Assembly (NCBI RefSeq): GCF_932294415.1
Contig: NC_065545.1
Coordinates: forward strand, 41,268,327-41,332,326
Direction of reading: 5' to 3'
Length of the DNA: 64,000 bases
Source of the DNA: Quercus robur
Taxonomy: Eukaryota > Streptophyta > Magnoliopsida > Fagales > Fagaceae
Positions 34,023 to 45,221 of the stretch are shown here, in pieces. The notes beneath the pieces were generated by a model. That model made no database searches, had not been told where the DNA came from, and saw only the letters and a list, made by a program, of their open reading frames with translations. How positions within the stretch are numbered: position 1 is the first letter of the stretch; every line of letters begins with the position of its first letter. A program made the translations under genes and the position numbers.

Positions 34023-35551
34023 GGCACTTGTGGATTTTGTTAAATGATTTAAGATACTTGATGATCCCTCTCTTTGCAGCTTTCAATTCAAAACAAAGGC
34101 ATTATCTGTCAAAGATTTTATCAGCATTGATGCAAGTTTATCAGAATTAGACCACTGTTTTCTAAGGATGAAGTGCAAAATAGAGGATCTGCACATGCCA
34201 AAACCATATACTATTTAAGGTTGTTAAGATTATATTTTAGAGCTGCTTTAACATGCTGGATGATTCCATTGTTAATGAATGTTCCATGGTTCTTATTGAG
34301 TTAATGCCATGATACAAAGGAATTTTTTTTTTATCCGTTTCTTAGTTCATACTCAATTTGAAGCTAGTGATCCTGGAACAAATGGCATCTCATCACCCTA
34401 TAAGGAAGTTGAGGTCAGGGACTCAATCTGTGCGGGTGTGAGTTGCGTTGTCTATTATAGCTATCAAAATAAAGAAATTCATGGTGTATCCAGTGGTACT
34501 GTGTCAAACAAAACTAAGTTCACAATAACCTAATCTGTGCAGAAACTTCAAGATGATCCACACATGTTAGGGACGAAGAACAAAGAACATGAGGACAAAC
34601 ATAATGTTCCGATGACTCAGAAAAAAAAAAGTAGGTGGCTCCAATTCTGAACTTGCAAGGTATAACCGTTTTCTTTTTTCAATGGATTTCGCTGTCAATG
34701 TAAAACAAATCCATCTTAAACTTGTGAATGAAATCCAGTTAAAATGAGTATATGGCAAAAATTTTAGTGTTATATATAAAATTCTAATTATCAAGGATAT
34801 AGTTATAACTATCAATCTATCATGTTATATAAGATGTCTAGCTTTTGGTTAAATGTTATATACCTTAAATTATTAGATCAAGCAGATCTCACTTGAGCGT
34901 AATTGTCGGTCATCAAAGAAGATACTCAAGCAACCATCCCATCTCATTCTTATCATTGTTATATATGGTTACCTAGAAAGGGAATTTAGTCAAGAAGTTT
35001 ATGGAAATTATGAACTCAAAATTTCAGGTCAATGTAATTCAGGTGAGATAGAAATTACTTTTGAGTCTTTGTTTCCATATTTTTATTTACTTATTAGTAT
35101 TAACTCAATTACTTTAGGCTAGTATCATGCTTCTAGCATTCCAAAGATTGACCATGACAGCCATTCCCAACTTTAAACAGAAAAGCAAACAACTGAACAG
35201 ATTCTATGGCATCAACAATCTGTTTCTGGTATTTTGTGTCAAATGAGAAGTCAGCATGTTATTCAGGCTTCCCATCTGCCATTAAAGGATGTCCTAATAT
35301 TTTTGCTACACTAGGCAAAGTTAACAATGAGAATCTTCGTTTGTACTTCATTTCTTTGCATCTTTCTCAGTTTCTGATATTCTGCTAATAATGGTCTCAT
35401 CATCATTTACATTTGATCGCTTATGGTTCACTGTTGGATGGAAAATAGCCAACAATATTCATGCTAGAAGTATTGTGAATTGAAAGTTGACTTGAAAGTC
35501 ATTTTATTGATAAGAATACATGCACTCAACCAGAAGAAAACTTAGAAACCT
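33459..35551. other. 3' flank and intergenic, no gene seen
   Basis: The stretch holds a (CT)n microsatellite at about 33989-34020 and AT-rich sequence. The short frame at 34309-34533 has no recognisable family. Confidence 0.5.
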
Positions 35552-38500
35552 TTATTCCCCAATATAACCACCCACACCCCCAAACAGTACTAGGTGCTGA
35601 TCTGCACCTACTCTTCCTTCATCAATAACTTGATATTGTACGATATCTGAAAAACTTTCGGTATCAACAGCATTCAAAACATAATCAGTCTCATTAATTG
35701 TTTTAATTTGCCTGCAATATGCATCATATTTGGTGTTTTCTTTTAACCTTTCACTATACCCAGAGCCCATGGGAGGGCTAGGCACACCAGGAGGACTAAA
35801 AACCTCTCCTCCCCATTCAACGTAATTAGCACCGTCTCCTAAAGCAGTGAATACATTTTTTGGCCAAAATCCGATTACAGTTTCATCTTGACCAAATTTT
35901 AGAAACCAGTTTCCATTGCTAGAATCCTATCATTCAAGAGAAAAAACACAAACACAGGAAGTAAGAACAAATTATATGCTTTTTTTCTATCATACTTGAG
36001 GCAAAAAGAGGTTAGTATGAAAGAAACACACATGCACATGAGCACACACATCTATATAAACACATATATCTATTTATTTACCCAAAAAAGCATTAATTGC
36101 AAGTCAAATTGCTGTTCTGGCGTTGAAATTGACTCTAAAGGAATTGCTAGAGGAATATCCGTCCTCACAGGAATTATTGAATTACATAATGTATTGAAGC
36201 ATGAGGATTTAGCTGTCTGTAGATGGAAACATCAAATATTAAAAGTAGGTAAATAGCGCAGTTTATTACATAATTAATAGAACAACGTATGCATAGAAAA
36301 AAATATATTAATTACTTTTGTAAATGTGTATAATCTAGTATGAGTATCGTTGTACAAGGTTGGATTTACCTAAGACAAAAAGAAATGAGTATTAGATTTA
36401 ACAAGCTCATATACATACATAAATACATATTGTAAACTTGTTTCCTCTTTTACTTACTGTCCATCCAACTTCTATGCTTTCTGGATAATTTTGAACCTTT
36501 ATGCGGGCAGAACTGTATTGAGTTCCTTTGACTTTTGGGTTGTATATGCCGATGATTGCAGAACCTCCATGGTACACGATGTTTGTATTTGTTACGGTTT
36601 TGTTAATGTATCAGTCTATATTGGTTTTAAATCTAGCAAGACCGAGAAAATTTCCCTTCAGCTTGACCAAACCCGACCGATATCAATGCTAGAAAACCAT
36701 TGTAGTGTATTATTAATTTAAGTGAATGAGGCATTGTATCACTTTCAGCTTTTGAAATCATTGTATGATAACTCATTATTAATGCTATTAGCTACATGTT
36801 TTCAATGTATGTAACCAAATAATCATTAAACTACATTCAATTACCAACATCTTGACTAAATAAGTAACAATAAAAAAATACATCATCCTTTTTTTTCGTC
36901 CTGACAAGAACTTCATTGTAAATATGCTCTCTTTATTTCATCCTAATCATTAGCATAAAAAGATGAGACATTTTCTTATAGCCTAGGATCTGAAAGGATA
37001 TTATTCAAGTCAATATAAATTTGCCTAGAAAATGAATCTTACAATACATGTGATAGCAAATGAATAAAGGGTAAATAATAAGTTCATTCAATTTATTCAA
37101 CTTAGCATTAAACCGTTAAATTAATCATGTTCAATAAAATATTGAGGCATTATTTTAATACATATGCGTATGTACAAGATGTGTCACATAAATCCAACAA
37201 ATTCAGCTAAAGATTAAAGAAAGTACTAACTGACTAGCTATTTGAAAATATGCATTTTTTAAAAAAATTTAAAAATTTTTCTTTTGAAAACAATTTAAAA
37301 CATCACAATTAAACATTTAGCTTGGGCTTTTAGGCTAATTTTTTGGTTTGAACAATTTTTAAGAAATGCTATGTCCACAACAATTTCATAACAAATCCTA
37401 GGTGGCAATTTGTTACTGGTTATAATTTACATACCACTAAAGTTATTTTTTTGTCCACTAATAACAACTTTTTAGAATTTATTGTGAAAATATTGTAAAC
37501 ATAATATTTCTCATAATATTTTTGTTCAATCTTCAACTTACCAAAATTTTGGAGAGATCAAATTTTATTTTTAATAGACTCGAGTTTTAATTTAGAATGT
37601 TCAATTTTTTTATTTTTTATTTTTTTATGGTGGTCAAATTTTTTTTCTAGGGCGGTCATCATCCCATTTTAATTTAAAATTCTTATTTTCTAAGGTATAT
37701 AATTTTTTATTTTTTATTTTTTTAAAGTCAGGGTGGTCACAGGACCACCCTGAATTACACTTGGCACCGCCCCTAGTTGGGGTGTATTAGTTAAAACTTA
37801 TGGAGGGGAAAGAAAATAATTTACACAACTATTCCTTGACATAATTAGATACTTATTTTCCTATCAAAAGAAAATAATATACAATAAAGGAACCAACTAC
37901 AACTACAACACAAAATATATGCAAATGTATGAAATAAGTGAAAATAAATTAGATTGTAGCAATGATAACTCACATGAGTACCAGGTCTATCTATAGTGAG
38001 TGGTTTATATTTTGAGTTATGTATCTCTATAGCTAACTTTGCCCTTTTGAGATCAGCCATTTTATTTCTCTTAATGGGAACCATACCATCTGGACAACCT
38101 TTACCATTTAGCCAAAAATTAGATGGGTTAAATAGTGGTGAAGACTTTTGGTCTCTGATTCCTTTAGGGTTGGAGGTAGATCTCACCTGTACATTAATTA
38201 ATTCAATATTGAAGTAAGTGTTACTTTTCTTCATTAAAAAAAAAAAACTAAAAAATTAGAAAAATGTGACATAGTAATAGAAGTTTACTGGAAAATCATA
38301 ATTACGGTTCTTTATTTATTTAATATTTTTTTGAGGAAGATAATTATGGTTCTTGAGAGAAGGATAATTGAAGAACGGTTGTTCATAGAGATTAATGCAA
38401 TCATATGTATCGCCGTACTTTGTCTACAAATCACAAAATCACTTTCCATTATAATAGCTGCAACATTATTTCTTCAACATAAATATATATACACACACAA

Positions 38501-38685
38501 ATACACATAAATAGAAATATTTATCTTGCCTGAATAGTTTTCTTGGCCTACTTATTTAAAAGCTTAAGTTGCCTTTTCAACTCCATGTGATCTTCTCGAT
38601 ATATTCTCTTGCAACCAACCTTATTACTGCTGTTAAAAGAGAGAAACAATGTGAACAAAACCAGTAAGACAACCATTTTAGCCAT
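35552..38685 (-). pseudogene. Neprosin/DUF239-family protein, multi-exon, with in-frame stops
   Basis: Exons read on the minus strand: 38685-38530 (signal peptide MAKMVVLLVLFTLFLSF, then the activation-peptide region HMELKRQLKLLNK), 38186-37974 (GCPDGMVPIKR; donor CAT|GTGAGT), about 36670-36458 (VYHGGSAIIGIYNPKV, QYSSARIKVQN, IEVGWT; donor GTAAGT), 36216-36082 (acceptor CTACAG; CFNTLCNS, then IPLAIPLESIS) and 35926-35552 (GNWFLKFGQDETVIGFWP, VEWGGEV, TAA). The family comprises secreted glutamic endopeptidases such as neprosin and many plant proteins of unknown role. Exon 1 has an in-frame TAG (38548-38550) and a GC rather than GT donor; the 36.5-kb exon has a TGA in the frame that encodes the domain. 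I therefore call it a pseudogene, although exon edges in the middle are uncertain. Confidence 0.72.
37362..37513. mobile_element. Small MITE inside the neprosin pseudogene intron
   Basis: The left end GAAATGCTATGTCCACAACA and the right end TTGTAAACATAATATTTCTC are imperfect inverted complements. Inner words (GTTACTGG ... CCACTAATAAC) also pair. About 150 bp, non-coding. Confidence 0.5.
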
Positions 38686-38945
38686 TGGTACGTGATCTAT
38701 ACCACAAACCATGTGTGTTGTCATTTATATACCCGCACATTAAATATAGTTGTTCTGTCATTTGTATTTCCCTTCATATTCCTATAGAAAAGAAACTTAT
38801 TAATTATAAATAAATTGTTAAATTCTCATTATAATGAAATTTATTTGTAGTTAATTTTGTGGTAAATAAAAAGGTATAAACTTTAATTTTTATGGAGACT
38901 TGGATTCTTGCATTTAACTTCAATCTTTGTCCTCTTCTCTTCTCT

Positions 38946-38984
<39 letters not shown>

Positions 38985-39162
38985 CAATCTTTATTTAGAA
39001 ATTCTCACCATAACATAGTTAGATATATTATTTATGTGAATAAATGGGTTATAATTCCCATTAGTCTTGATATATCTTTGGTGTCTTTGTATCCCTTTAT
39101 AGAAAGTGGAGCCGCTTTCTATAATATTTAGAGTGATTATCTAGGCTTTCTATAAAGGAAAA
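38686..39162. other. Intergenic, 5' flank of neprosin pseudogene
   Basis: Contains a poly-A run at about 38949-38980. No coding signal. Confidence 0.5.
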
Positions 39163-39335
39163 TGCTAACGAGTGCCTTTAGAGCACTGGTTAAGAATCCA
39201 ATTAAAGAAAGTTTTGACATCACTTTTATGGGAAATGAAAAAAGCTATCAAAACATTAATTGTTTTTTTTTCTTTTTCCATAAAAACTTTCTTAAACTGG
39301 ATTCTTAACCAGTGCCCTAAGGGCACTCGTTAGCA
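39163..39335. mobile_element. MITE with ~55-bp inverted ends
   Basis: TGCTAACGAGTGCCTTTAGA at the left is matched by the inverted complement at the right (GGGCACTCGTTAGCA). The pairing continues through CACTGGTTAAGAATCCA and AAGAAAGTTTT with their complements. It is about 173 bp, with a T-rich centre and no coding. Confidence 0.8.
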
Positions 39336-39404
39336 AGACTCTTCTATAAAACCAGCCCACTAAAAATCTCATGTGAACACCTTGATTGTTGTGTATAAGC
39401 AATT

Positions 39405-39408
<4 letters not shown>

Positions 39409-39454
<46 letters not shown>
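39409..39454. repeat. (CT)n microsatellite
   Basis: An uninterrupted CT run of about 45 bases. Confidence 0.95.
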
Positions 39455-39459
<5 letters not shown>

Positions 39460-39544
39460 TAGATATTTAACTTTGACAATGTAAGGTTGAATTTATTCAA
39501 CCATCTAATTGGCTTTATTCCGTACCAAATTTGCTTGTATTTCA

Positions 39545-40560
39545 GTATTTAGTAACCCTGTATTTAGGTGGGCTTGTTGTAAAGGTAGTGAGTGAGATAG
39601 AGTGAAGTTTGCTCAAGAGTGTGCAAGAAAACAGAGACTCGCGGCTTGGCCTCGCGGGTGACTCGCGGCTGCAAGCCGCCAGACGTAGCACACGTGCCAA
39701 GCATGCCGGAAGGTGAACAGTCATGCTAGCTGGAGCACTACAGGACAAAATAGGACAACTGGCCATACGGTTATCTCGCGACTTAGTCAAGTGTCGAGGA
39801 CAAGCCGCGAGCCACCCCTGTTTTGTAAATTTTGACGTTTCACATTCCTCTCTCACTCCAGTATAAATACCCCTTTTACCCACAAATGTAAGAGAGCTTC
39901 CAGAGAGAATTTTAAGAGAGAAACCCTAAAGAAAAACAAGATTGATTCACCCACAATCTGTACATTAGAGTCTCTTCAAATTCCTCAATTCTCTTCCTCT
40001 CCATTGTCAAATCCTTGAGAGGCATTTTACCAAACCTTGTTCTCACCATATTCATCACTGTGAGAGGGCTGTTTGGATTTCTGGGAAGCAGTTAGGAAGG
40101 AACCAATCTACATTGGTTGATGCTACGGTCTAGTAGCGGAATCCGGGAAGCTAAAAAAGAAAAAGGTTCGGCGCAACCTCGTTGGAGCAAGAAGCTTGGA
40201 GGGCTTAGGTGCACTGAGTAGATTAGGCTTGGAGGGTCTATTGTTGTCCATGTATCCCAACTATATTTTCTAGTGGATTGTTTACCGCTTGGAGGGCGGC
40301 GGAGAGGTTTTACGCCGAGGGCTTCGGTTTCCTCTTCGATAACACATCGCGTGTTGTCTTTGTGTTTGCATCTTCCTTCCCTTTTATCTTTCCCTTTTAT
40401 TATCTGCTGTGGGTTGTGATTTTAATTTGGCTTAGATAGTTTTTCCAATTCCATATTATAGCTTATGTTAATTTTTCGCACACTAGTTGTTTGACATATT
40501 GCTTGAATTGGTTAAGTTGTAATTTGGGGGTCTACACGTTCAAGGATGTTTATACACATA
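39545..40560 (+). mobile_element. Probable solo LTR, copia-like
   Basis: A GC-richer island in AT-rich DNA. It has a TATA-like ‘cagtataaatacccc’ at about 39860, an interior with repeated ‘gcttggaggg’ words, and ‘ataacacatcgcg’ near its end. The style matches plant copia LTRs. Neither TG..CA edges nor a target duplication could be fixed. No gag or pol lies on either side. A minus-strand frame at 39542-39883 is a by-product of the GC-rich part. Confidence 0.45.
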
Positions 40561-42464
40561 TTTGAACTTTCAGACAATAAATGGATAGAACTGAAATCTT
40601 CAAATGAAGCGCACAACTTTTAGGTAATTTTCTTGCGTTGAAAATGCTAATGAAAAGTGAACTAATGTTATAGAGGGGGAAAAATGAATCAATTTACGTA
40701 AGGACAGAAAAAAATTGAAACCCAAACCCGGATTAACAAAAATTAAACCCAAGAAAACTCAAAAATGAAAAGAATTGAGAGAGAGAGAGATATAACAATA
40801 ACTGCAGATGTGACTCAACTGGAACATAACAATAATAAATGATACTTTTCATACTTTAGATATATATATCTGACAAATATGAGAAGGGCTAGTAAGAACA
40901 TTCTCATGGTAGCCTCACTCTTGACTTTGAAAGTATAAAACATGCTAGTCTCATCACATGCAATTTGTGCGTGCAATAAGAATTTTTTTTTTTTAGGTTT
41001 TTTATTTTTTATTTATTTATTTTTTTAGGAACTTGGGGTATTTTTTTTTAGAACATAGGGTAGTTTTTTTTTTTTTTTTTTTTAAGAGGAACATGGGTGT
41101 AGTTTTGGTTGTATACATGGGATAGTGGGAAGTTTTATAGAACATGGTTTAGTTTTATAAACATGAGTAGGTTTTTTTATAATTTTTTAAATCAATTTAC
41201 GATTTTAACCTTATTTTTATGTTTTAGGAATAAAGATAAGTTAATTAAATTAGGAGTATTTTTAAAATAGAAAAAGATAATAACTAACTTTCTAAATCCT
41301 CTTAATATATACAGATTATTTATTACTATAAGGAATTAAATTATGTAAGGATATGGTGTAAAACTAATGTTTTACTTTTCCAATCCTAACATACCACATT
41401 ATCTTATCACATATTTAAGAAGAAGTACAACCATACCCAATCAATTCTAATACTCATAGGATTCTCAAAAAAAAAAAAAAAAAAAAAAAAATTCTAATAC
41501 TCATATATAAATCCTAAAATCTAACAAAATTGAGAGTTTATTGAGATATTATTAGGTGTGGTAGAATGTATTAAATTTTAAGTAAAATACTAATGTGACA
41601 ATCTCTTATTAAATTGTGTAAAATATAAGTTTTACACTTCATCCTTATCAAATTCATACTCTTACTATAAAAATTTTCAATTCAAACAAAGATTGAGGAA
41701 TTTTGTAGCTAATCGTAATGAACCACCAGAGGTGAGCCTGGACTAGTTATTAGCGTTTGATTGGCTAGTGTGAGTGATGCGTTTACCAATGAAAAATACT
41801 GAAAAAGGAAACGAAATTTGATTGTGTTCGTACTTGGGCTTGACGTGACTATTTAGCTTATAATACATTCGGGGGAAAAAAACTTATTAAAAGATTAAAG
41901 AGGTCACATGACTCCGTTGGCATGGCAAATCTCTTTATTATTAAAACAAGACTTCAATCGGTTTTTGGTGTAGGTAGAGATTGAACCCCAGATCTCTTAT
42001 ACAACCATCAGAGGTAACATGAACTTCTAGGATGTTTGGAATGTATGTCTAAATTTGAATCCTATTAAAACTCTTTTGTCGGCTACGAATCTACGATCAA
42101 CATTGATTTATTTATTTATTTATTTATGGGAATTAAGATTGAATTGATTTATTCTTTTTTCTTTTATTTTTTTTAGAAGAGGAATTTAGTTTTTTTTTTT
42201 TAATTTTATTTTATTTTGGTAAACAAAAAGTTTAGGTGAAGGAAGGCTACTCCAAGCTGTAAACCTCAGAGAAGACTTATATTGAACTTAAAGATCGCCT
42301 ATCAAGGAGGACTGTTGACAGCAAAATTCAAACCTAGGCTTTTTGGGCAAAACGTTCAAGTCTTACTAACTAAACTAACCCCGTTGGCAAAAGAATTTAG
42401 TTTTTACCATAAAAACAAAGAACAAATTTATCTATACTTTAAAAAAGAAATATGGTTTGATAAT
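40561..42464. other. Intergenic, no gene seen
   Basis: AT-rich with poly-T (41061-41083) and poly-A (41468-41490) runs. A tRNA-derived repeat trace (‘attgaaccccagatctc’, about 41971) is too short to call. Confidence 0.5.
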
Positions 42465-43363
42465 TGTTAGAAACATATTTTATGTAATTTGATAATCTTT
42501 TGACAAAATGCACTTTACTTGTAATTAGGTAGATCTAGGATGAGTTTAAGACTTCAAGAAACATGTTGTTCAAGTCAAGTGTTAAAGTCATAAAGATCTG
42601 ACCAAGAAACAAGTGAAGAAGAGCTGTTCATTAAAGCTTGACAGCAATCTTGACAGAAAGTCTTCTATCGAGATTTAAAGTCGAAGCTTGACACAAGCTG
42701 TTTCTATCGAGACTTACGAAATCATAAATTCCAGATTTGATTTTCGGCCCATGCTTGTATATTTGTATAGGGTTTCTTTTCTCACAACCCTAGACATATA
42801 TAAGGATTATTTTAAAGGTCATTATTCTCTCTGAAGAAGCTATTGTGTCTTTACGCCAAGGGTTTTGTGACTAAGGAGCTTCCTGATTTTCATTGTTGAT
42901 GAACTGAAGAACTTTATAGCCAACTACCTCTTCAAGTTGCTGGAGTTAGTCATGTATTGGGATCCATGCATCATTAGTTAGTCACGTACTAGGATTTGTG
43001 CATTGAACTGAAAGATTGCCGCTACAATACAAGTCCAATTAGGTAGTGGGGTAAGGGTTCAACTGTAGGTTGGTATTTCGGGATAGGCCAAAGGGTTTGG
43101 TAAGATTCCTTATACTTATAACCGCTTGTGATTGATAATAGTGGATTCTTGGGAGTGGTGACCTTAAAATCACCCGTTGGGATTTTGCCTCGGTGGTTTT
43201 CTCCATTTGTAAACAAATCACCTATGTCAAATTTATTTTCTGCTGCATTTAGATAATTTGGTGATTTGTTTGTGTTGCCATGCTATTGCATGTAATTGAA
43301 CCTAATTAATTAACTTGGGTAATTATTTAATTTGCAAGGGGTCAATACATTTTTACCCTAACA
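42465..43363 (+). mobile_element. Solo LTR, 899 bp
   Basis: It starts TGTTAGAAACA and ends TTACCCTAACA, with inverted ends TGTTAG/CTAACA. The flanks are ATAAT on the left (42460-42464) and ATAAC on the right (43364-43368), a 4-of-5 target duplication. It includes a tract with repeated ‘tatcgagact’ words. No internal coding region, hence a solo LTR left by recombination. Confidence 0.75.
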
Positions 43364-43908
43364 ATAACTATAATCATAACATTTGATATTGATCATCTTA
43401 ATCAAAGAGGGTACAATATCTCATAGGTACCATAGAAGGACCCATTTCAACCTGGGTCTAAAAATTCAAAAATTTTGATGGAGGACACATTCTTTTCTGC
43501 AACTTGAGGTTTTTGTCAGCAAGGTTGAGTACAAATTTGGAGGCTTTTGAAAATGGGTTTTGATGGGTCTGGGTTTAGATGTGGAACCCAAGAGGGAGGA
43601 AGTTGGGAACTAAGTTTGTGGAAGTGCCAATGGAGGTTGAACAGTCCTTATGTTTCTCTAGCAAATCTACATGCTGCTTATGTTTATCACTATCCTTTTG
43701 CAAAATATCTTTTTCTTCTTCTACTTTTTTCTGTATCTCTGACTGTAATGTAATTTCTCTGAATTATCTTTATTCTCATTTTCTAATGCTGAAAATTTTG
43801 CAGCTATAAATCTTGTTGCAATATATCATGAAATAAGCTCAGTAAAGCAATAAAGAGTTGTAAAATGTGGCATAAATGAGGGAACAAAACTTGCAAACCA
43901 TTTTATTC
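43364..43908. other. Intergenic, no gene seen
   Basis: No coding family was recognised. Plus-strand short frames around 43547-43809 have no domain character. Confidence 0.45.
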
Positions 43909-44390
43909 TCAGATGATCTTGAACTTTTCTGACAGAGTATCAATTTTCTCCTCTAATTTGGACACCAACATTTCTGTTTCAATCTTCTTTGAAACCAAAG
44001 TTTCTGAAAGATGTGCCATAACATACTCTTGGACTTTCTGAAGTTTGATGAGCTTATTGTTTAATTCCTGATTTACTAGTTGCAATGCATCTTTTTCTGA
44101 TGTCATGCATATATAAGAAGTTATCATGAAGTTGATCATATTGTTTTTTGGCAATGCTTTGCAGCAAGGTCTTCCTCTTGCTGGACCAACTTAAAGCAAG
44201 AGTCATATAGAGAGTCAGATGATCAAACTTGTCTGAAAAAGTTAAGCTTTCTTTGTCCAATTCAATCAACTGTGCAGCAGACACATGGCCAAACCTTCGA
44301 GATTTCTAAGTTCATCAAACTCTCTGTCACCAAGCTATTGGCAGCTATAGTTGCCTCAAACTTCTCGATCATAGAAAATTCATGAAAGAA
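43909..44390 (-). pseudogene. Coiled-coil protein fragment, frame-shifted
   Basis: Three overlapping minus-strand stretches in different frames together read as one long coiled coil: MIEKFEATIAANSLVTESL, then SAAQLIELDKESLTFSDKF and KKQYDQLHDNFL, then ALQLVNQELNNKLIKLQKVQ and KKIETEMLVSKLEEKIDTLS. Heptad-like Leu spacing is clear. At least two frame shifts separate the pieces. It looks like part of a large coiled-coil (myosin-like or golgin-like) protein; I cannot name the parent gene. No introns are evident, so a retroposed copy is possible. Confidence 0.55.
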
Positions 44391-45221
44391 CGTATTTATA
44401 AAGCAATCAATTGATTACAAATAGAAGTTGAAATTTCGTCAAAATCTAATCAAAATGATCAAAGTTGGCAGGCTTAACATGAGGTTAATGATAGGATATT
44501 TAATTTTTCCACTAGAAGCAAAGATGTGAAGAACCTCTCAAGGGGATAATATGTTTCTCAACTCTATGAAGAACGAACCTACTGAGATTATGTATGAATT
44601 GTCTTATAGAAATTGTCAAAGTTCAAGCATATTAGCATTTCATTTTGCATGATTGGGAAGTTTTGGACAAAGCTAAGCATCTCAAACTATGCTCCCTGCT
44701 ATAAGTCGGGAGGATATTGATGAGAAGAGTCTTAAAGAAACTTGAACCATGGTCTTACATAGATAACAACACAGGGCTTTGATCCCTCGTTGGCCATAAG
44801 CATTGGTAAAGATTCGCATTATATTCAGTAGGCATAGGAATATCACAATTATATAAATTTGCAAACATAATCAGTTAGGGAGGGATTTGATCAGTTCCCG
44901 GTCCATTAAAATGAGAAGCTTTAGGAGGACTCTTGAAAAAAGTTATATATAGGGGGAAACAATACTGTAGAACAAAGCCTATCTTTTATCTTTTTGCTAA
45001 TGAACATATAAGAATAGCTTATTTAAGTACCAATCAGTTTGGTCAATTGTCTTTTTTTCTATTCTTCTTTTAATTAAACATGTTGTGGGGAACTACCAAT
45101 AGTAAATTAATTTTTTACGTTTTACTTGAGAACTAGCAATAATGCTTGGTACTAACTACTAACAATAAAGTTGAAAATCCAAAATGATGTATCTAGGCGG
45201 TGACATGCTAATAGTGATAAT
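44391..45221. other. Intergenic, no gene seen
   Basis: AT-rich sequence without exons. The last five bases (ATAAT, 45217-45221) are the left target duplication of the copia-type element. Confidence 0.5.

Noticed and set aside
35996-36256. Plus-strand frame at 36.0-36.3 kb
   Set aside because: The minus strand of the same stretch reads as a neprosin exon with proper splice sites.
40160-40180. tRNA B-box-like word GGTTCGGCG near 40.17 kb
   Set aside because: There is no A box or cloverleaf around it; it lies in a probable LTR. No intact tRNA gene was found in the window.
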